Origin: Topomyia yanbarensis
Lineage: Eukaryota; Arthropoda; Insecta; Diptera; Culicidae
Direction of reading: 5' to 3'
Length of the DNA: 64,000 bases
NCBI RefSeq assembly: GCF_030247195.1
Contig: NC_080672.1
Location: 87,689,113-87,753,112, forward strand
Part shown: positions 31,581 to 44,160 of the stretch, piece by piece
How the letters are laid out: each line of letters starts with the position of its first letter
Numbering within the stretch: position 1 is the stretch's first letter
Translations under genes and position numbers: made by a program
Notes under the pieces: model-generated
Told to the model about the DNA's origin: nothing
The model's database searches: none
The model's input: only the letters and a program-made list of their open reading frames with translations

Positions 31581-34500
31581 TAGATTTGCGCGTCTTCCCA
31601 GGAAAATAATTGAAAAGAACGGGTTATTTTTACTTAAACTAAGGTAGTTTTGAGTTCTGCACCTCATTCGCACTTATTAGTATTGTCAATAACAATATCA
31701 GAGATTCGACCTAGTCGAGCTCATCCGTAAAATATTAGTACTTTTAGTGTGGTTCAGTTATATTCAAAATTAAGCAGATTTATCTTAAATGGGAGAATAC
31801 ATAACACAAGGTTAGTTACAACAAATCTGGCAACGAATTGTACTTTTTGTATGGTCAAATGGAAACTACCTTAAACGCGGCTTACCTAAAATTACCTTAT
31901 TGTCCGATTTCCCCAAATTGAGTCAAAAGAACTCAAATTTCGATGGTTTTTCGTATGCGTGTAACGTGCCGCACTTGTCAACTAGATTCACAACCGGAAT
32001 GTCCCAGCATTCGTTTTTTTCGATCATAATTCAGATTACTGTAATTCATTTACCTATTCCGAACCTACTTCATATCTGATCCAGGGTTTCCGACACCGTC
32101 CGAAATGACCAGTGCGAGCAGATACTCTTTTACAAATTGCGGTTTTATTTTAAATTATTATTTCTTTATCGTTTAGTGTAGATGCAATTGAGTTATTCCT
32201 TGTAAAGTGACTGGAAAAAGTACAAACTTGAAATCGACTTACAATTCTATTGTCGATTGAACTACCCCTTGATCAATGGTTCCTCTCCCAGTTTTTTTGT
32301 TAATCCAAGGGTCCCGACGGATTTGACGAAATGTTACAAATCTTTATATTCTTTTGTTCATATCCGAGCTATTATTTGGAGATTTTGAAAGAAATTCGAG
32401 GAATTTATAAAAATTAATAGTTTTGAGAGCAGTGCTGCCAAATATGGAATTTCTACAGCTCTCTATTAAAAGTAGTTTTTTTTTCTCGCAGTACATGTAA
32501 TTTAATTTTGAAAATTTTAATTCTTAATCTTCCAGACATTTTTATACAACATCACTTAAAAATTCAATGTAATAAAATATATAAAATTGCACAGCAATTG
32601 TCGTGGAGTTGATAGGAAGCGGAAGAAAGTGATTTAATAAATCATTTAAAATATATTCTTGCGTTTCCTGTTGCCAATTATGCAATTACCATTTTATATG
32701 GAGTAAACGAGTTTTTTTAAAGCATTGTATTTCGAAACCGGCTTAAATCATATCGAGAATTTAAATATTTCTTTTTATATAAAAATTCTGGAACAAGATA
32801 ATCCAAAATGCCAATAGTTCTTTCGAATAAATTGAAAAATTAATAAAAATCTGATTCCCGAAAAAGAAGTCCAATTTCGTTTCTGGATAGAAAATGCATA
32901 GTAACTGAAAAAATTGCGATATTTATCTTTATTTTAGTTAAAATGAAATCTCTTCTGCACTGTTTATTGTTACTGTAAAGTACGCGGGGCAAAAAACCGT
33001 CTCTTATGTACACTCTATCGATTTCTAATATGGATTGCATTTATAGCGAATTCGAAGGCTTTCTCTCCTTGTCTAATATTGTAGCTAGAGTTATGCGAAT
33101 GTGCCTTGTTTGCCAAATCCCATCGTTTATTGTCCTAAGCAGTGAGACGCTTTTCGCTCAGACAACAGTTTGTACCTATGAAGTTGAGCTCGATGCATGC
33201 CTATTTTTTCGTTGGGTCGCATGTCTATCGAACAAAATATAAAAACCTAATCGAAAAGGTATGAACACAAACTCGTAACCCACAGAACTATATAAAAACA
33301 TGGATGACTGGCAGATGATATAAACTGGGCTCACTACTACGTGGCGTTACACAGTGATCAAAATGAGCAAATCCATGCCTTTAATTATTTTGTGGGTAAA
33401 CTATAGGATTTTGAGTTTTGGTGATTTCAGACAAGTTTTTGGAGTTATCAAGGCAGATTTTTTGAAATACACGGTCATGTTCCAAAATGAAGTGTAAAGT
33501 CATTTCTGAAATAAAACTTTTTACTGAAAGGAGATAGGCGGTTTGAGTCTTCAGCAAAGTTGTAGAGAATGTCATTTTAAGTAATTTAACCGAAGATACT
33601 AACACTATCTACAGCCGATAAGTTTTCGTTAGCACCCTTTAAAATCTGTTTTTTGGAAATAACTTTTGTCATATTCATTTCTCTACAACAGTGTTCTCTG
33701 CAATGTTTTAGATATTGTAAACCGCCACAACTTTGTTGAACATTTTATGCCGCTCCGATGCTTATATAAAGAGTTAGAGATGTTTCTTTGACTAAAGATG
33801 TCGTATTTCTTAGCCAGTTTTCTAAAAAAATTGCAAAAATATGCAAGTGATATTGTATTATCTTGAAAGTATTATCAATCTACTGCAAAGCCATAAAGGA
33901 ATGGTTAGTATCCCTTGGTATCCAAGAATGTTGCGCACAAATGAAATGGCGAGTATTTGAGTTCTAACGGCGTTTATATTCTATTCAATCTTAAATAATG
34001 GAAAAGTAGCAAAGGTCTACAATAGAATGTTAATGAAGTGTTCTTGTTAGCACTTAGGGATCTGTTCCGGATGTGAAACCAGCGTTCTATGAGTATATAA
34101 ACCTTCATTGGCTTTGATTCGAGAAGTCAGATAGGAGAGCATCATGGGACGCATTCTCAGACATGAACACCATCGGAAACAACTGGGAAGAAGTTCCTCC
34201 AAGTATCTTTCTTAAGACATGCTGACATGGCAAGACAGTTTCGATTAAAAACCATATAGAATGACGCCTCTGGCATGCTCACAGGCTTATTGTTTCCTCA
34301 CACAATATGCCCAAACGGTAAAGGATGCCGGATATATTCATAATTTTAAAAACGAAAAAAATGAAGTATTTGGATATAACGTACTGGAGATGAAAGTGAT
34401 TTTTATAAAATCTTTCGAAAGCCACGCGGAAAACCGAATTTTCCCTGCCCATTTCGAGCAAAGCCATCAATTTGAAGCGCCAACAGAACACAAAACTTGT

Positions 34501-35042
34501 GTGAAATTTTAAATATAAGTTCACTGCGAATTTGTCTGTAATATCATCGTTGCGGTATTTGTGACGAACAAAGCATTCTCCTGGAATTCTTTATGAAATC
34601 ATTTGACGTTAGAATGCGACAGACGGAGTATTTTTTCGGGAGATAGTACGTACAGATCGGATTCTAAAAGATTCGACCGAAGCGCATACGTTTTTGACTG
34701 TCGCTCACTTTATGTAAATTTTCGTTTTTAAACTGTCGGTGCGAGTTGTTTGGTTAACACGGACGGAGTATCTATGCAGGCGACTGTTGTGGTCAAGATC
34801 AGTATACTAAGGCGATAATTTCTAGAAGCTATGATCCGGTTGGTGGATTATTGATTGCGATGCATAACCTTTGAATTACCAGTCCAAGTGCCATTACGAC
34901 ATTCTGGTAATATCCCAGTAATCACTCCATCCATCTTTTAGTGCAAGCGAGTGAAACAAAGATGGTTTTATGGCAAGTTGCTGCCAAAGGTTTTTACCTA
35001 TTCCTGTTGCCATTTGCTAAAAAAATCGGTAGCATATAGCCA
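31581..35042. other. AT-rich intron-like stretch
   Basis: No gene recognised. The phrase CTTCAGCAAAGTTGTAGAG at 33549 and its inverse-like ACAACTTTGTTGAACA at 33733 belong to the recurring CAAAGTTGT motif noted elsewhere. A short plus-strand frame near 33146-33215 (FAQTTVCTYEVE) resembles a minus-strand frame near 38190-38260 (FAQATLFTYEYE). This suggests a shared old repeat. Everything else is unassigned. Confidence 0.4.
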
Positions 35043-35926
35043 TTAGAGTGGGACATGGTTATATGAAAAAAATAAAATTTGGCTCCGAGTAACTTTTTGG
35101 GTCCTATTTAGCTCCCAGAACAACTCTTTAAATTTTTAGCTCGATCGGTGAAACTATATTTTTGCGCCCACGGTTTAAAGTTTACATGGGATTTCGTATG
35201 GGAAAATTGTTTTTTGCAAATTAATTCTTCCAAGAGTCGCCCGTTATCTCCTAAAAATAAACAGATGTCTGATTTTTATAGGAAATTTGTCAAGGAAACA
35301 AAGTCTAGAAGACTGTAAAACAATCTGATGCTTGTGGAAAAAGTTATTAAGCAAAAACCGATTGATGCCCTGAAGATTGATGAAAATTTCAGTTTTCATA
35401 GCATCACTTCTTCTGACGGTCTAATTATATACAAAATTTTTAACTTTCTCTTATTATGTAAAAAAGAAGCCTCAATTTATCCCTCAAAACCTTGCGAAGT
35501 GGCCAAATAGTATAGATAAACGATTTAGATACGTTAAGAGAGGATTAAAACAAAATTGCGTATAATTGGACAATCAACAGCAGTGGTGCTAGAAAAAATG
35601 AATATTTTACCAATCGTCAGAGCATCAATCGGTTTCTGCTTAATAACTTTTTTCTCAAGCATCAGATCGTTTCGTGATTTTCGAGACTTTGTTTCTTTGT
35701 TAAATTTCCTATACAAACAACATAACGATTTATTTTAGGAAGGCTCCTGGAGGAATTATTTTGTAAAAGTTAACTTTCCCATACAAAATCCCATGTAAGC
35801 TTTAAACAGTGGGCGCAAAAATATAGTTTCACCGATCGAGCTGAGAATTTGCACAGTTGTTCTAGGACCCAAATGGTACCTAAAAAGTTGCTCGGAGCTG
35901 GAATCTATTTTTGTCCCACCCTATTA
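35043..35926. mobile_element. 884-bp element with long terminal inverted repeats
   Basis: The left arm (about 35043-35420) and inverted right arm (about 35545-35926) match over about 350 bp. Landmarks are GAGTGGGACA, GCTCCGAGTAACTTTTT, GATCGGTGAAACTATATTTT, TTTGCGCCCAC, AAACAAAGTCT and AAAACCGATTGATGC. TTA is at both outer ends. The two arms explain the similar ORFs on opposite strands. No transposase. Confidence 0.8.
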
Positions 35927-38900
35927 GTCATACATCGAGTAAAGGTAATTGACCACATTTTTGCTCTACTATCGCCTGACTCGTCATTCAATTATATTAT
36001 CCGTAAATTCAGTCTCTTCCTTTGTATTTTTTACTTTCAATGTGAAATTCGTCTTCGAAGATTCCGACTTCCCGCATAAAATCGTATACATTGAACACAG
36101 ATCACACCTTATCTTCTTTGAGATCAACTGCAATCCACTAATTATTCTAAAGATTTTGACAGAGCGTAGAAATATTCAGCCACGACAGATATCTCCCAGA
36201 TAAACTTAGAACCGTGATATCATGTCAAAACCAGGCAAATGACATTACCGGCAGGAAATTTTTATGATGGACTACCGCGTCTACATGCCCGCCAATAAAG
36301 TTGAGATCAACAGTGTATTGAAGAAATTTGGTTATAACGTGCAGAAGGATGGCATACCTTCAGGTGCCTTGGATAGAGTCTCAGATTTGCGCCTGTTTGA
36401 TGTTTACATTGGTTTCCTTTTTCAGTTTGATTTGGAAATGGCACACTGTGTCTGGCTTGTTTTTTAACTTATTATTCCACTTTTGCTATAAAGTAGATCA
36501 AGATTTCGAAGCCCCTCCTAATGCTTGTGCCCTTGGCTGGGGCCAACCTAGGCAACCGGACGCTACGGGTCTGATCAGGGGTAAAATATGTACCTACCCA
36601 TCAAAAAGAAAGATTGTGAGATAGAGATAGTTTTCAGTTTGTAACCGGACGACCTTACAATTACACTGCATAAATAAGTCAATGAATAGTTTTTTTCTGC
36701 GCTCAAATTCGCACCGGTTCCTTAAGGCGAAGAAATCACAAACTTTGCGGTACAAAAGTGTTTGCCCCTGTCTGCCTATACTTTTGTGTTCGGTGTGGTT
36801 CGGAGGATGGGAGACAAATTACAACTTTATTGTTTCGAATCCTTTTATTATCGGGTTAATTTCTGAAGACGACGACATTTTGATTTTTGCCAAGGTCTCG
36901 TAGCCGTACGTAACCGACAAATCTAATACGTAGGTAGGTATAGGGTATTATCTTTGCTATGTTATTGCAGAGGTCGCTCATCTTGTGTGAATTAGATACA
37001 CGGTAGAGAACATCGTTAACGAGTATCATTTCGGCTGTTACCGTGGATCAGCTGTATTAGTTACGGCGTCGTTTATGTTTTCGCGTGTTGTTCTACGAAA
37101 ACGCATTATCTTTTGTTCTCAGTACAGCGCATTCAATCAATGTAAAAATAGGTCAAGTGAGTTTTTTCTTACGTAAACATTAATGCTGAACACGAGTTTT
37201 GTGTTGGTTTTACGATATTTTTGTTTTTGAAAAAAAAAAACGGATATCTACATAAAACATGCGGTTGGGGGCGCGATAGGTCAACCGTTTTGGGGCACTA
37301 CAAGTCACAACTGATCGTCACACAGCTAAGCCACCACGTGAGCCGGAATGAACAACTTCAATTCCACACTCTGGCGACGATGAGGACACCGAAGAAGTCA
37401 TTCGCAAGTACAAAGCCAGACGCAGCTGCCGAAACAACATGTTTTTCGACATTTCCTTTCGCAGTTTCATGATTTTTCTCATCATTTGCCATTTCCTCAT
37501 TTTCTGACTTGAATGACTTCAATTTAATTTTTAAATAATCTGTAGTGCTAATACTCTTCAAATAAAAGTTGAACCGGTGATTTTCTAGACGTGTACATTG
37601 TTTAACTTAACCTCGAATATAGTGACCTATCGTACCCCCAAATTTTAAAATCATCGAAAAAAATACCTTCGCCTTATTGGATTTAGGTTAACAAATATTT
37701 AGTCAGACCTAAAATCATTATTACTAAAACGTTTCTAGATGTACAGCCTTTCCAACGAGTGCTTGTTTGACAAAATAGGTGCAAAAATACCATCGCACGA
37801 GATCGCCAAAGAAAACTGACCCCACTCTACTCTAGCGTAAGTTATTTCAATAGTTTTTTTTCATTCGTAGAAGCTGTTGGGAAAAAATATTTAATTTTTT
37901 TTCCAATATTTTAATTCAAGGATACAGGCAACATAACGGATAAGACTATAAAACTATCATTTGTAAACACCATTCAGATTGCAAACAAAATAGGATCTTT
38001 GCAGATTCTAAAAGAGATCACTTAAGGATGTGTGAAAAAAACGCCACGGGACGGTGACCCGTCATTAAACAGGTTTACTTCATTTGGTGAATTACTTAGC
38101 TAGTGTGTGAACCATTTTTTTTTCAAAATTGCTTTCAAAAACTTAGAAAACGAAATGTTTAGTTTAGTACTCTTGTATAGTACCTGGCACGTGGCGGTTT
38201 CATACTCGTACGTAAATAATGTTGCTTGAGCGAAGAGTATGCCTGTGGCAAAAGACACGAACCAAGGATTGCCGCGGGCTAGCTGGCATATCACTCCCCA
38301 GGAAGAATCGAATACTGTAATATGAATTTTGTAACAGTGCTTATTTACGTTATTATACGGTGATAAATCGTATTGACGCATCTCGACTGTGACCATCACA
38401 CTTTTTCTAGTAGATTAGTAAACTGAAGTTTCCTGCAGTGGGCAACATCATGTATAGTGTGTCTTGTAAGACTCACAGCAGAAGCTAAAAACCACTTCGC
38501 AACCAGTGAATCAAGCAAGTTTTTTGTTATTTTCTGCTCAGCGTTCACAGCCAACCCACGAATGGAATAGCTGTTCTTTACTGACCATTATTATTTGATT
38601 CGTGATGCCCATATTTGTATATAAGATTTTGGTAATTTTCCATAAGATTTGGCTCCATTTTCACATTTAGTAACTTACAAGTACGAGTTTATTTGACGTC
38701 AAACGCAATAGTATTTTTTCGCAGTTGGGGAACGATACTCTACTGTTTGTGCAGTGTATAAACAACAAAGCGGTAGGTATAACTATTAGCTTGCTTTACC
38801 GATAGGTATTGCGGGGCCATTTTTAGCTTCTGCTCTGGGCGAGAGGACACAGTGGACAGTAGATTTTGGTAATTAAATACAGATTAAAATATAAATTGAG

Positions 38901-39117
38901 ACAATAGAATTAATTGTGTGGCAATTTGTAACATAACATTATTTGGCAAAAAACAACTTGGGTGTAGGGATACCATTATACCAGATTTATGCGGCGCAAC
39001 CAGAGCTTTTAGCAGCTTCCAGACAAAAAAACCAACCTTTCGTTCTATCAAATTTTTCAATTATGGAATCTATTACATACAAATTTTGGAAATTTGGGTG
39101 ATATTTTCTCAAATTTA
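35927..39117. other. Intron-like sequence, mostly unassigned
   Basis: No gene recognised. The 98-codon ORF at 36328 and the 83-codon ORF at 37221 lack motifs. The stretch 36900-37150 has normal complexity and may be unique. The stretch 38155-38260 (minus) is the partner of the short similarity at 33146. Confidence 0.35.
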
Positions 39118-40300
39118 GCAAGCCTTGGCTTGGGTGTGCTGAGACCGCATAATTTTTTTTCGGAAAGTAGAAGAAAAGTGATAAAAAAGGCGTTTTCTGT
39201 TTATCTCTAGCACGTCAGGATCGGTTTCCCTAGACATTTTATTATTTTGTAAAAATAGTTGTCGAATATTAGACAAAATAAAAAAAAAATGAAGAAAGTG
39301 AACATTTATGGTATAAATTTGAGTGGTGAATCGAAATGCGTTACTAGATTTTATGTACAAGGTTGCGCTCTCAAGTTACGCACTTTGAAGTCAAGAATAT
39401 TGAAATAAATGCTCAAAAAACATTACTAAGAGAATTAGTGTCTTCAATAAAGTTGTTAAGAGTGATATTGAAAACAACTGTACAGAAGACATGAATGCTT
39501 TATTTATCCAGAGTATTGAGATACATTAGATTATTTTCGGAAAAATCCCTTTAAAATAAGCTGCTGTAATATTAATGTTAATGATAATTTTTACACTTGT
39601 TTAACCTTGTACAAAGTTTTTCACAGCAATGAAATTTGTGTCCAAGATATGAGTATATAAAACAATAAAATAGTAATACTGAAGAGAATTGAAAATAAAA
39701 ATTTCGTTAATATTGTTCTATATTTCGGTATGCTGCATACATAGAGCCCTTATGTCTTCAATAAAGTTGTTTCTGATATCATTCTCAGCATCTTTACAGA
39801 AGACACCGAGTTTCTGAGCAAAGTGTTTTGAAAAATGGACTCTCCATAACTACTTTTGGGTATTTTTTGCAATATATTCGCTGTATTATCATGTAAAACT
39901 TTTTCGAGAGTACTGCAAAAATAACTAAATCTACTAAAGGAAAAATTTGTGATTTTGTGATCTTGAATGTGGAAAACTGTGTTGAAACATTTAGTTCAGT
40001 ATTTTTTACTTTAAGCGTGCATAACATCAATGCGACCTTGTATATAAAATCTAGTCACGCCATTCGATTCAGCACTCAATTGTACACCATAGTTAGCCAC
40101 CCACTTCACTTTTTATTATTTTGCTTAATTGTGAATCCCAAAGGGTGACTATTTTTATAAAAGATATAACAAACAATTTTCAAATGCCCATAAAATCAAT
40201 CCTTACGAGAAATTTTGGCAGACTAACGGGGAACGCTGTTTTTGATACTTTTCCGTCTACTTTCCTGAAAACAATATACGGTCACAGCACACGAGTTCTT
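39118..40300. mobile_element. Diverged long inverted-repeat element, about 1.2 kb
   Basis: The left arm, about 39118-39385, matches in inverted form 40010-40300. Landmarks are GTGTGCTGAGACCG versus CGGTCACAGCACAC, ATCGAAATGCG versus CGCCATTCGAT, and CTAGATTTTATGTACAAGGT versus ACCTTGTATATAAAATCTAG. The arms differ by many substitutions and small indels, so it is old. The interior contains the TCTTCAATAAAGTTGTT phrase twice. No transposase. Confidence 0.65.
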
Positions 40301-40588
40301 TTTTGTCGAACAGTGTAATTGTTTCCTTTTATCTCATACATATTTCGAACTGTTCATTTTTGTTCACGGTACGTGTTGTGTGCTAATTGCAAACTGAAGA
40401 GACTATAGAGGGAACGAGTGATTATAATATAAACGGCCAAAGTCATATTAAAATTTTATTTCCATTTTAAAAACTTAAACTTTTTTTTATTTTGAAGATA
40501 TTGTTATAAAGATTGTAATATTTTGTTTCGATAGCATATTAGTTCATTTGGAATCTATTAACACACAAAGCCGACATGCTTTTTTATT

Positions 40589-40862
40589 TGGCGTCCCGGA
40601 TTACAAGAGAACGGGCTGATCGATTTTCATGCTATTGATATCAAATTGAAGGTATAAACCTAAAAAATAAGAAAAGTTTTTTTTTATTATTTTTGGTTAA
40701 AAACCATAAAAAATCATTTCTGTTTTTTAGCCAAAAAGATCATAAAAATGTTTTTTTTAAACTTTATTTAGGTTTACATTGAACAATTGGAAAATAACCT
40801 TTAATTTAATATGAATATTGTAAAAATCAATTACGTGGCTCTCTGGCAATCCTGGACGCCAA
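40589..40862. mobile_element. 274-bp MITE with TTGGCGTCC ends
   Basis: TTGGCGTCCCGGATTACAAG at the left matches the inverted right end CAATCCTGGACGCCAA. Weaker inverted similarity (AGGTATAAACCT / AGGTTTACATT) continues inward. No coding potential. Confidence 0.65.
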
Positions 40863-40970
40863 CTGAAAAAACAAGTCGTCTTAGCACGTTTAAAAAAACA
40901 CCATACTTTGACGAATAAAAAATTTTCGTTTCCATAAATAAATCTTCAAAACAAAAAAAAGTTCAGTTTG

Positions 40971-41125
40971 CAGGGAACGGGCATAGCGTAGTTGGTAAAT
41001 CGATTGCCTTGTACGCTGCTCACCTGGGATCGATTCCCAACCCCGCACATAGGGTTAGAGATTTTTCCAACGAGATTTCTCTAACCCGAAAAGAGGCGAA
41101 TGACCCTAACTTCTATAATCAAAAT
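40971..41125 (+). mobile_element. tRNA-derived SINE (Feilai-like), copy 4, best preserved
   Basis: An A box (TAGCGTAGTTGG) and near-perfect B box (GGATCGATTCC) head the element. Then come CCGCACATAGGGTTAGAGAT, CTCTAACCCGAAAAGAGGCG and a TATAATCAAAATAAAA tail. The 18-bp sequence AAAAAAAAGTTCAGTTTG precedes (40953-40970) and follows (41126-41143) it exactly, a target-site duplication from LINE-assisted insertion. It is not a functional tRNA gene. Confidence 0.85.
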
Positions 41126-41143
41126 AAAAAAAAGTTCAGTTTG

Positions 41144-42130
41144 ATTTTGGCGGTTTGTGTGATAGTCCCCCTTGACGGTAACCCCTTTCATCTAGTATCA
41201 GCGTCAGTTGTAGAGTTGTACCAGAACCACATTTCGTATATGTTGGACCTGTATTGCTTTATAATTGGCAATACAAATTTCCTCTTTTAACGAGCACTAA
41301 CCTTCTAGCACAAGCTGGTGAACTCTAAAGGTTGTGGAGTCAATGACAGCTGTGAAACAACGTCTTTTTTGTACTCATGCTGATACATCTCGATTCACAA
41401 AATACTCATTGTAATAGTAACGGTACGGTGTATAAGATTTTTATAGCATTGAAAGCTTGATGTTTGTATATTGCATAAAGGGTGCCAACTCCAGGGTCGC
41501 GGAGGAAGGAATACAGCGGATGAGCCGCATTCTTACAATCCGAACACCATTGGTAGGGTCGGGAAAGAAATAATCGTCTTTTACGGAGACTACTAGGTCG
41601 TATTGTGATATAAATGTTCGGATTGCCGTATTTAGTTTACCCGTGGACAGGTCGTGTAGTCGAACCTTGACTGCATCATTCTTTACATACATACACGGAA
41701 ATATGGATGTTCACGAATTGTTTTATGCTGTTCTTGTAGAGAAATTCATCTAGTGTGAATCAATTTGGGAAATGAACCAATGTCACGTTTCGTACATGTT
41801 GGACCTAAATAAGGGTAACTTTGTAACAAGGCCCACCCTTTGTACTCAGGCTGGAACGGTTGAATTTCTTCTCCTTAATCGTAGGGTACAGATATTCTGA
41901 TTGGTACCAGTAAAACACAGATCGAAGTAGAGCTTTTCTACCCAAGAACCAAGAAGAACAAGTGCAAGGACAGTTACTTATAAACGGCCCGGGCAAGGCA
42001 GTGTATAAAAATATTGAGCCATGCAAGCAATAGTCTTCATCGCTTCGAAGCAACAACGTGGCGCTGGACATTAGGTATTGTAATATCGGCCCATTAATTC
42101 AGGAGATGAGACTTGCTTTCTACGTATCAA
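41144..42130 (-). other. LINE-derived debris with short direct repeats
   Basis: CACATTTCGTATATGTTGGA at 41229 recurs as CACGTTTCGTACATGTTGGA at 41780. TTTGTACTCATGCTG at 41369 recurs as TTTGTACTCAGGCTG at 41838. So two related pieces of one repeat are present, bracketing the ORF1 fragment. Confidence 0.45.
41441..41692 (-). pseudogene. Fragment of LINE ORF1 (gag-like N-terminal domain)
   Basis: The 83-codon minus-strand frame contains VKVRLHDLSTG, FISQYDLVVSVKDDYFFPDP, NGVRIVRMRLIRCIPSSATL. This resembles the RRM-like segment before the zinc knuckles in ORF1 of I/Jockey-group elements, where an NGVR motif is followed by a conserved I-P-S. The zinc knuckles are not found next to it, so it is partial. 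The family call is from motif memory and is moderate. Confidence 0.5.
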
Positions 42131-44160
42131 GGCCAGAATCACACGTATTAGTTCTGTATTATCGTTTTATACCATTTGTGCCACGTCTAAACAGTAGAAT
42201 TTCGAAGCTAGTGGTGTTGGTTTATTTCTATTGAACGACATATATCTTATTGAATCATTTCCAAACCTGACTGTGCATAGTTTGAAAAATGGTTTAAATT
42301 TTTTTTCAAGAATTTATCTGATATTTTGCTGGAAAGAAAATTTGACACAAAAATGGCTTAAACAGATATTCATGGATCACAGCAGATTCAAAAAATCAAT
42401 AAACGACATCTCCTGCCTAAACACCGAATCGCACCACCCTCGACTACAGTGACATGATCGGTCAGCGACTTCTTTCCGATCAAACGTTGCATAATCCGGT
42501 TTAGAGAAATTTTTTCGCGTATGTTTTTGCTTCATCCTCCACCATGTTTGCGTTTGCGGCCGTTCTATACTATCGCGGTGACCAAGATTATCTCCGATGA
42601 AGTCCTCTCTGAACCGCACTTGGTTTTCCCTCCGCGCACCGTTCATTAACCCAGCCAGCAGAAGAAAAAAAACTGTTCTTGCGCTGAAAGTAGTCGAACG
42701 ACTATTGCTCTGCGCTGTGACCACGTGAAACGATCAGCTTTCTGCCTCTGCCAGAATATCGCAACATTAGGTTTTGGATGCATGATCGTCCCATAGTAAT
42801 AAGCATGTAAAATTCTAGCCGAATATTTTTCTAGATAGGTACTGAAAGACGTATAAATCACACAGTTCCAAAATGATTGCCTAAACGATCCACTATCTTT
42901 ATTAGTTGTTCGAAGACTATTAGAATGACAACTAAAACTGGAGACACTTTAAAGATTATCTGTCGTGCGACATTGCGAAAACTTCAGCCACTCTTCCAAT
43001 CTCTTCCCACGCTGTAACACATTCTCCCATATCTTAATGGACTGGATGGCGCGGAGGAAAGTTAACCTTCCCCGTGGCCATATCGCTATAAATAACAGCA
43101 AGAACTCCGATCGAATCTGAGTGGGAAGGCTCTGTCTGTCTGTCTCTCTCTCTCCTGCTTACCTGACTGTGATATGGCTGCTGGAGACCCGTTTTTCTTT
43201 CTTTCTACCAAAACAGCGAAAGCCAGGGTAGAAGAAAAAAAAATCGCAACACAACATAAAATAAACCAAATTTAAATCTACTCCGCGCTTAGCATTGATT
43301 ATACCTTCGCTTAATTTATTTGCTGTTTTTATTTATACATATTTTCGTTCTGTTGCTTTCTTTTCTGCGACTTTAATCCATAATATTCTGCGGCGACCGG
43401 CGACCGTCTCGGGTCGTGGATGTGTTCTTTCGAGAGCGAAATCACCGGCCGCGGTTCAATGACTCTCCAACGATTCGCGGGTGTGCGTGTTCCTGGTTTG
43501 GTGGCGACCGGATCATAATCGAACGAAAAACCAGCGTCAGAGTCAGAGGAAGAAAGTCGTTGGAGCAGGTTGTTGTAGATCATAGAAGTGGATCTTGCCG
43601 CTAACTCGCCCCGGTACTCGTTTAGAACATCGGAAAAGGTCGGTAGAGGGAGCGTATGGGTATGACGACAAAACTGGAATGAAGGCCCCTTCGGGATGCT
43701 TGACGTTCAGGGGGAGGGGATTACCTGTGTGGCACAAAGAGCATTCGAAGAAATACGGGCTTAAATGCAAATTATAATGAAATTAATAACTAATTTTCTG
43801 TGTCGATTGGAACGGAACATAATCGGAATGGGACCGGTTCGATGGAATATTGCTGTTTTTTTCGTTCGGTATGACACTGCCATTCTGGGTGGTAGTTGTG
43901 AGGAATAGTTCGCCATGCTGGCGAAAGCTCAACCGGTGTTATTAGTGTGACCGGCTTATAATTTTCTTATTATCAACTAAGCGTTGGTTTCCTGGGTGTA
44001 GATTTATGGCCATTTCTGGATACTTTTGACGGTAAGCTAATATTTACTGAGCTTGCAAAATTATTGATGTTTTTTTCGGGGAACCAATTTTTTGATTTAT
44101 GTGCTAGCGAGACCACCCGCGAAATCATTTTCGATTTGAAGATATTTCTTGTTGTTTCCA
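42131..44160. other. GC-richer unique stretch, candidate regulatory DNA
   Basis: From about 42400 to 44100 composition is more even and repeat structure is lacking. CTATAAATA at 43086 is a TATA-like word, followed by TCTG and TC runs at 43132-43156. ORFs of up to 115 codons on the minus strand (42377-42724) show no domains. No promoter can be asserted without transcripts. Confidence 0.35.

Noticed and set aside
37221..37561. Overlapping ORFs on both strands at 37.2-37.6 kb
   Set aside because: No frame has a domain or consistent composition, and none links to splice sites.
40981..41050. tRNA gene-like sequence with A and B boxes (also at 27286, 28138 and 31417)
   Set aside because: The body and tail, target duplication and absence of a cloverleaf show that these are tRNA-derived SINEs.
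43080..43160. TATAAATA word as a promoter
   Set aside because: There is no matching initiator and no downstream exon. TATA-like words are frequent in this AT-rich DNA.
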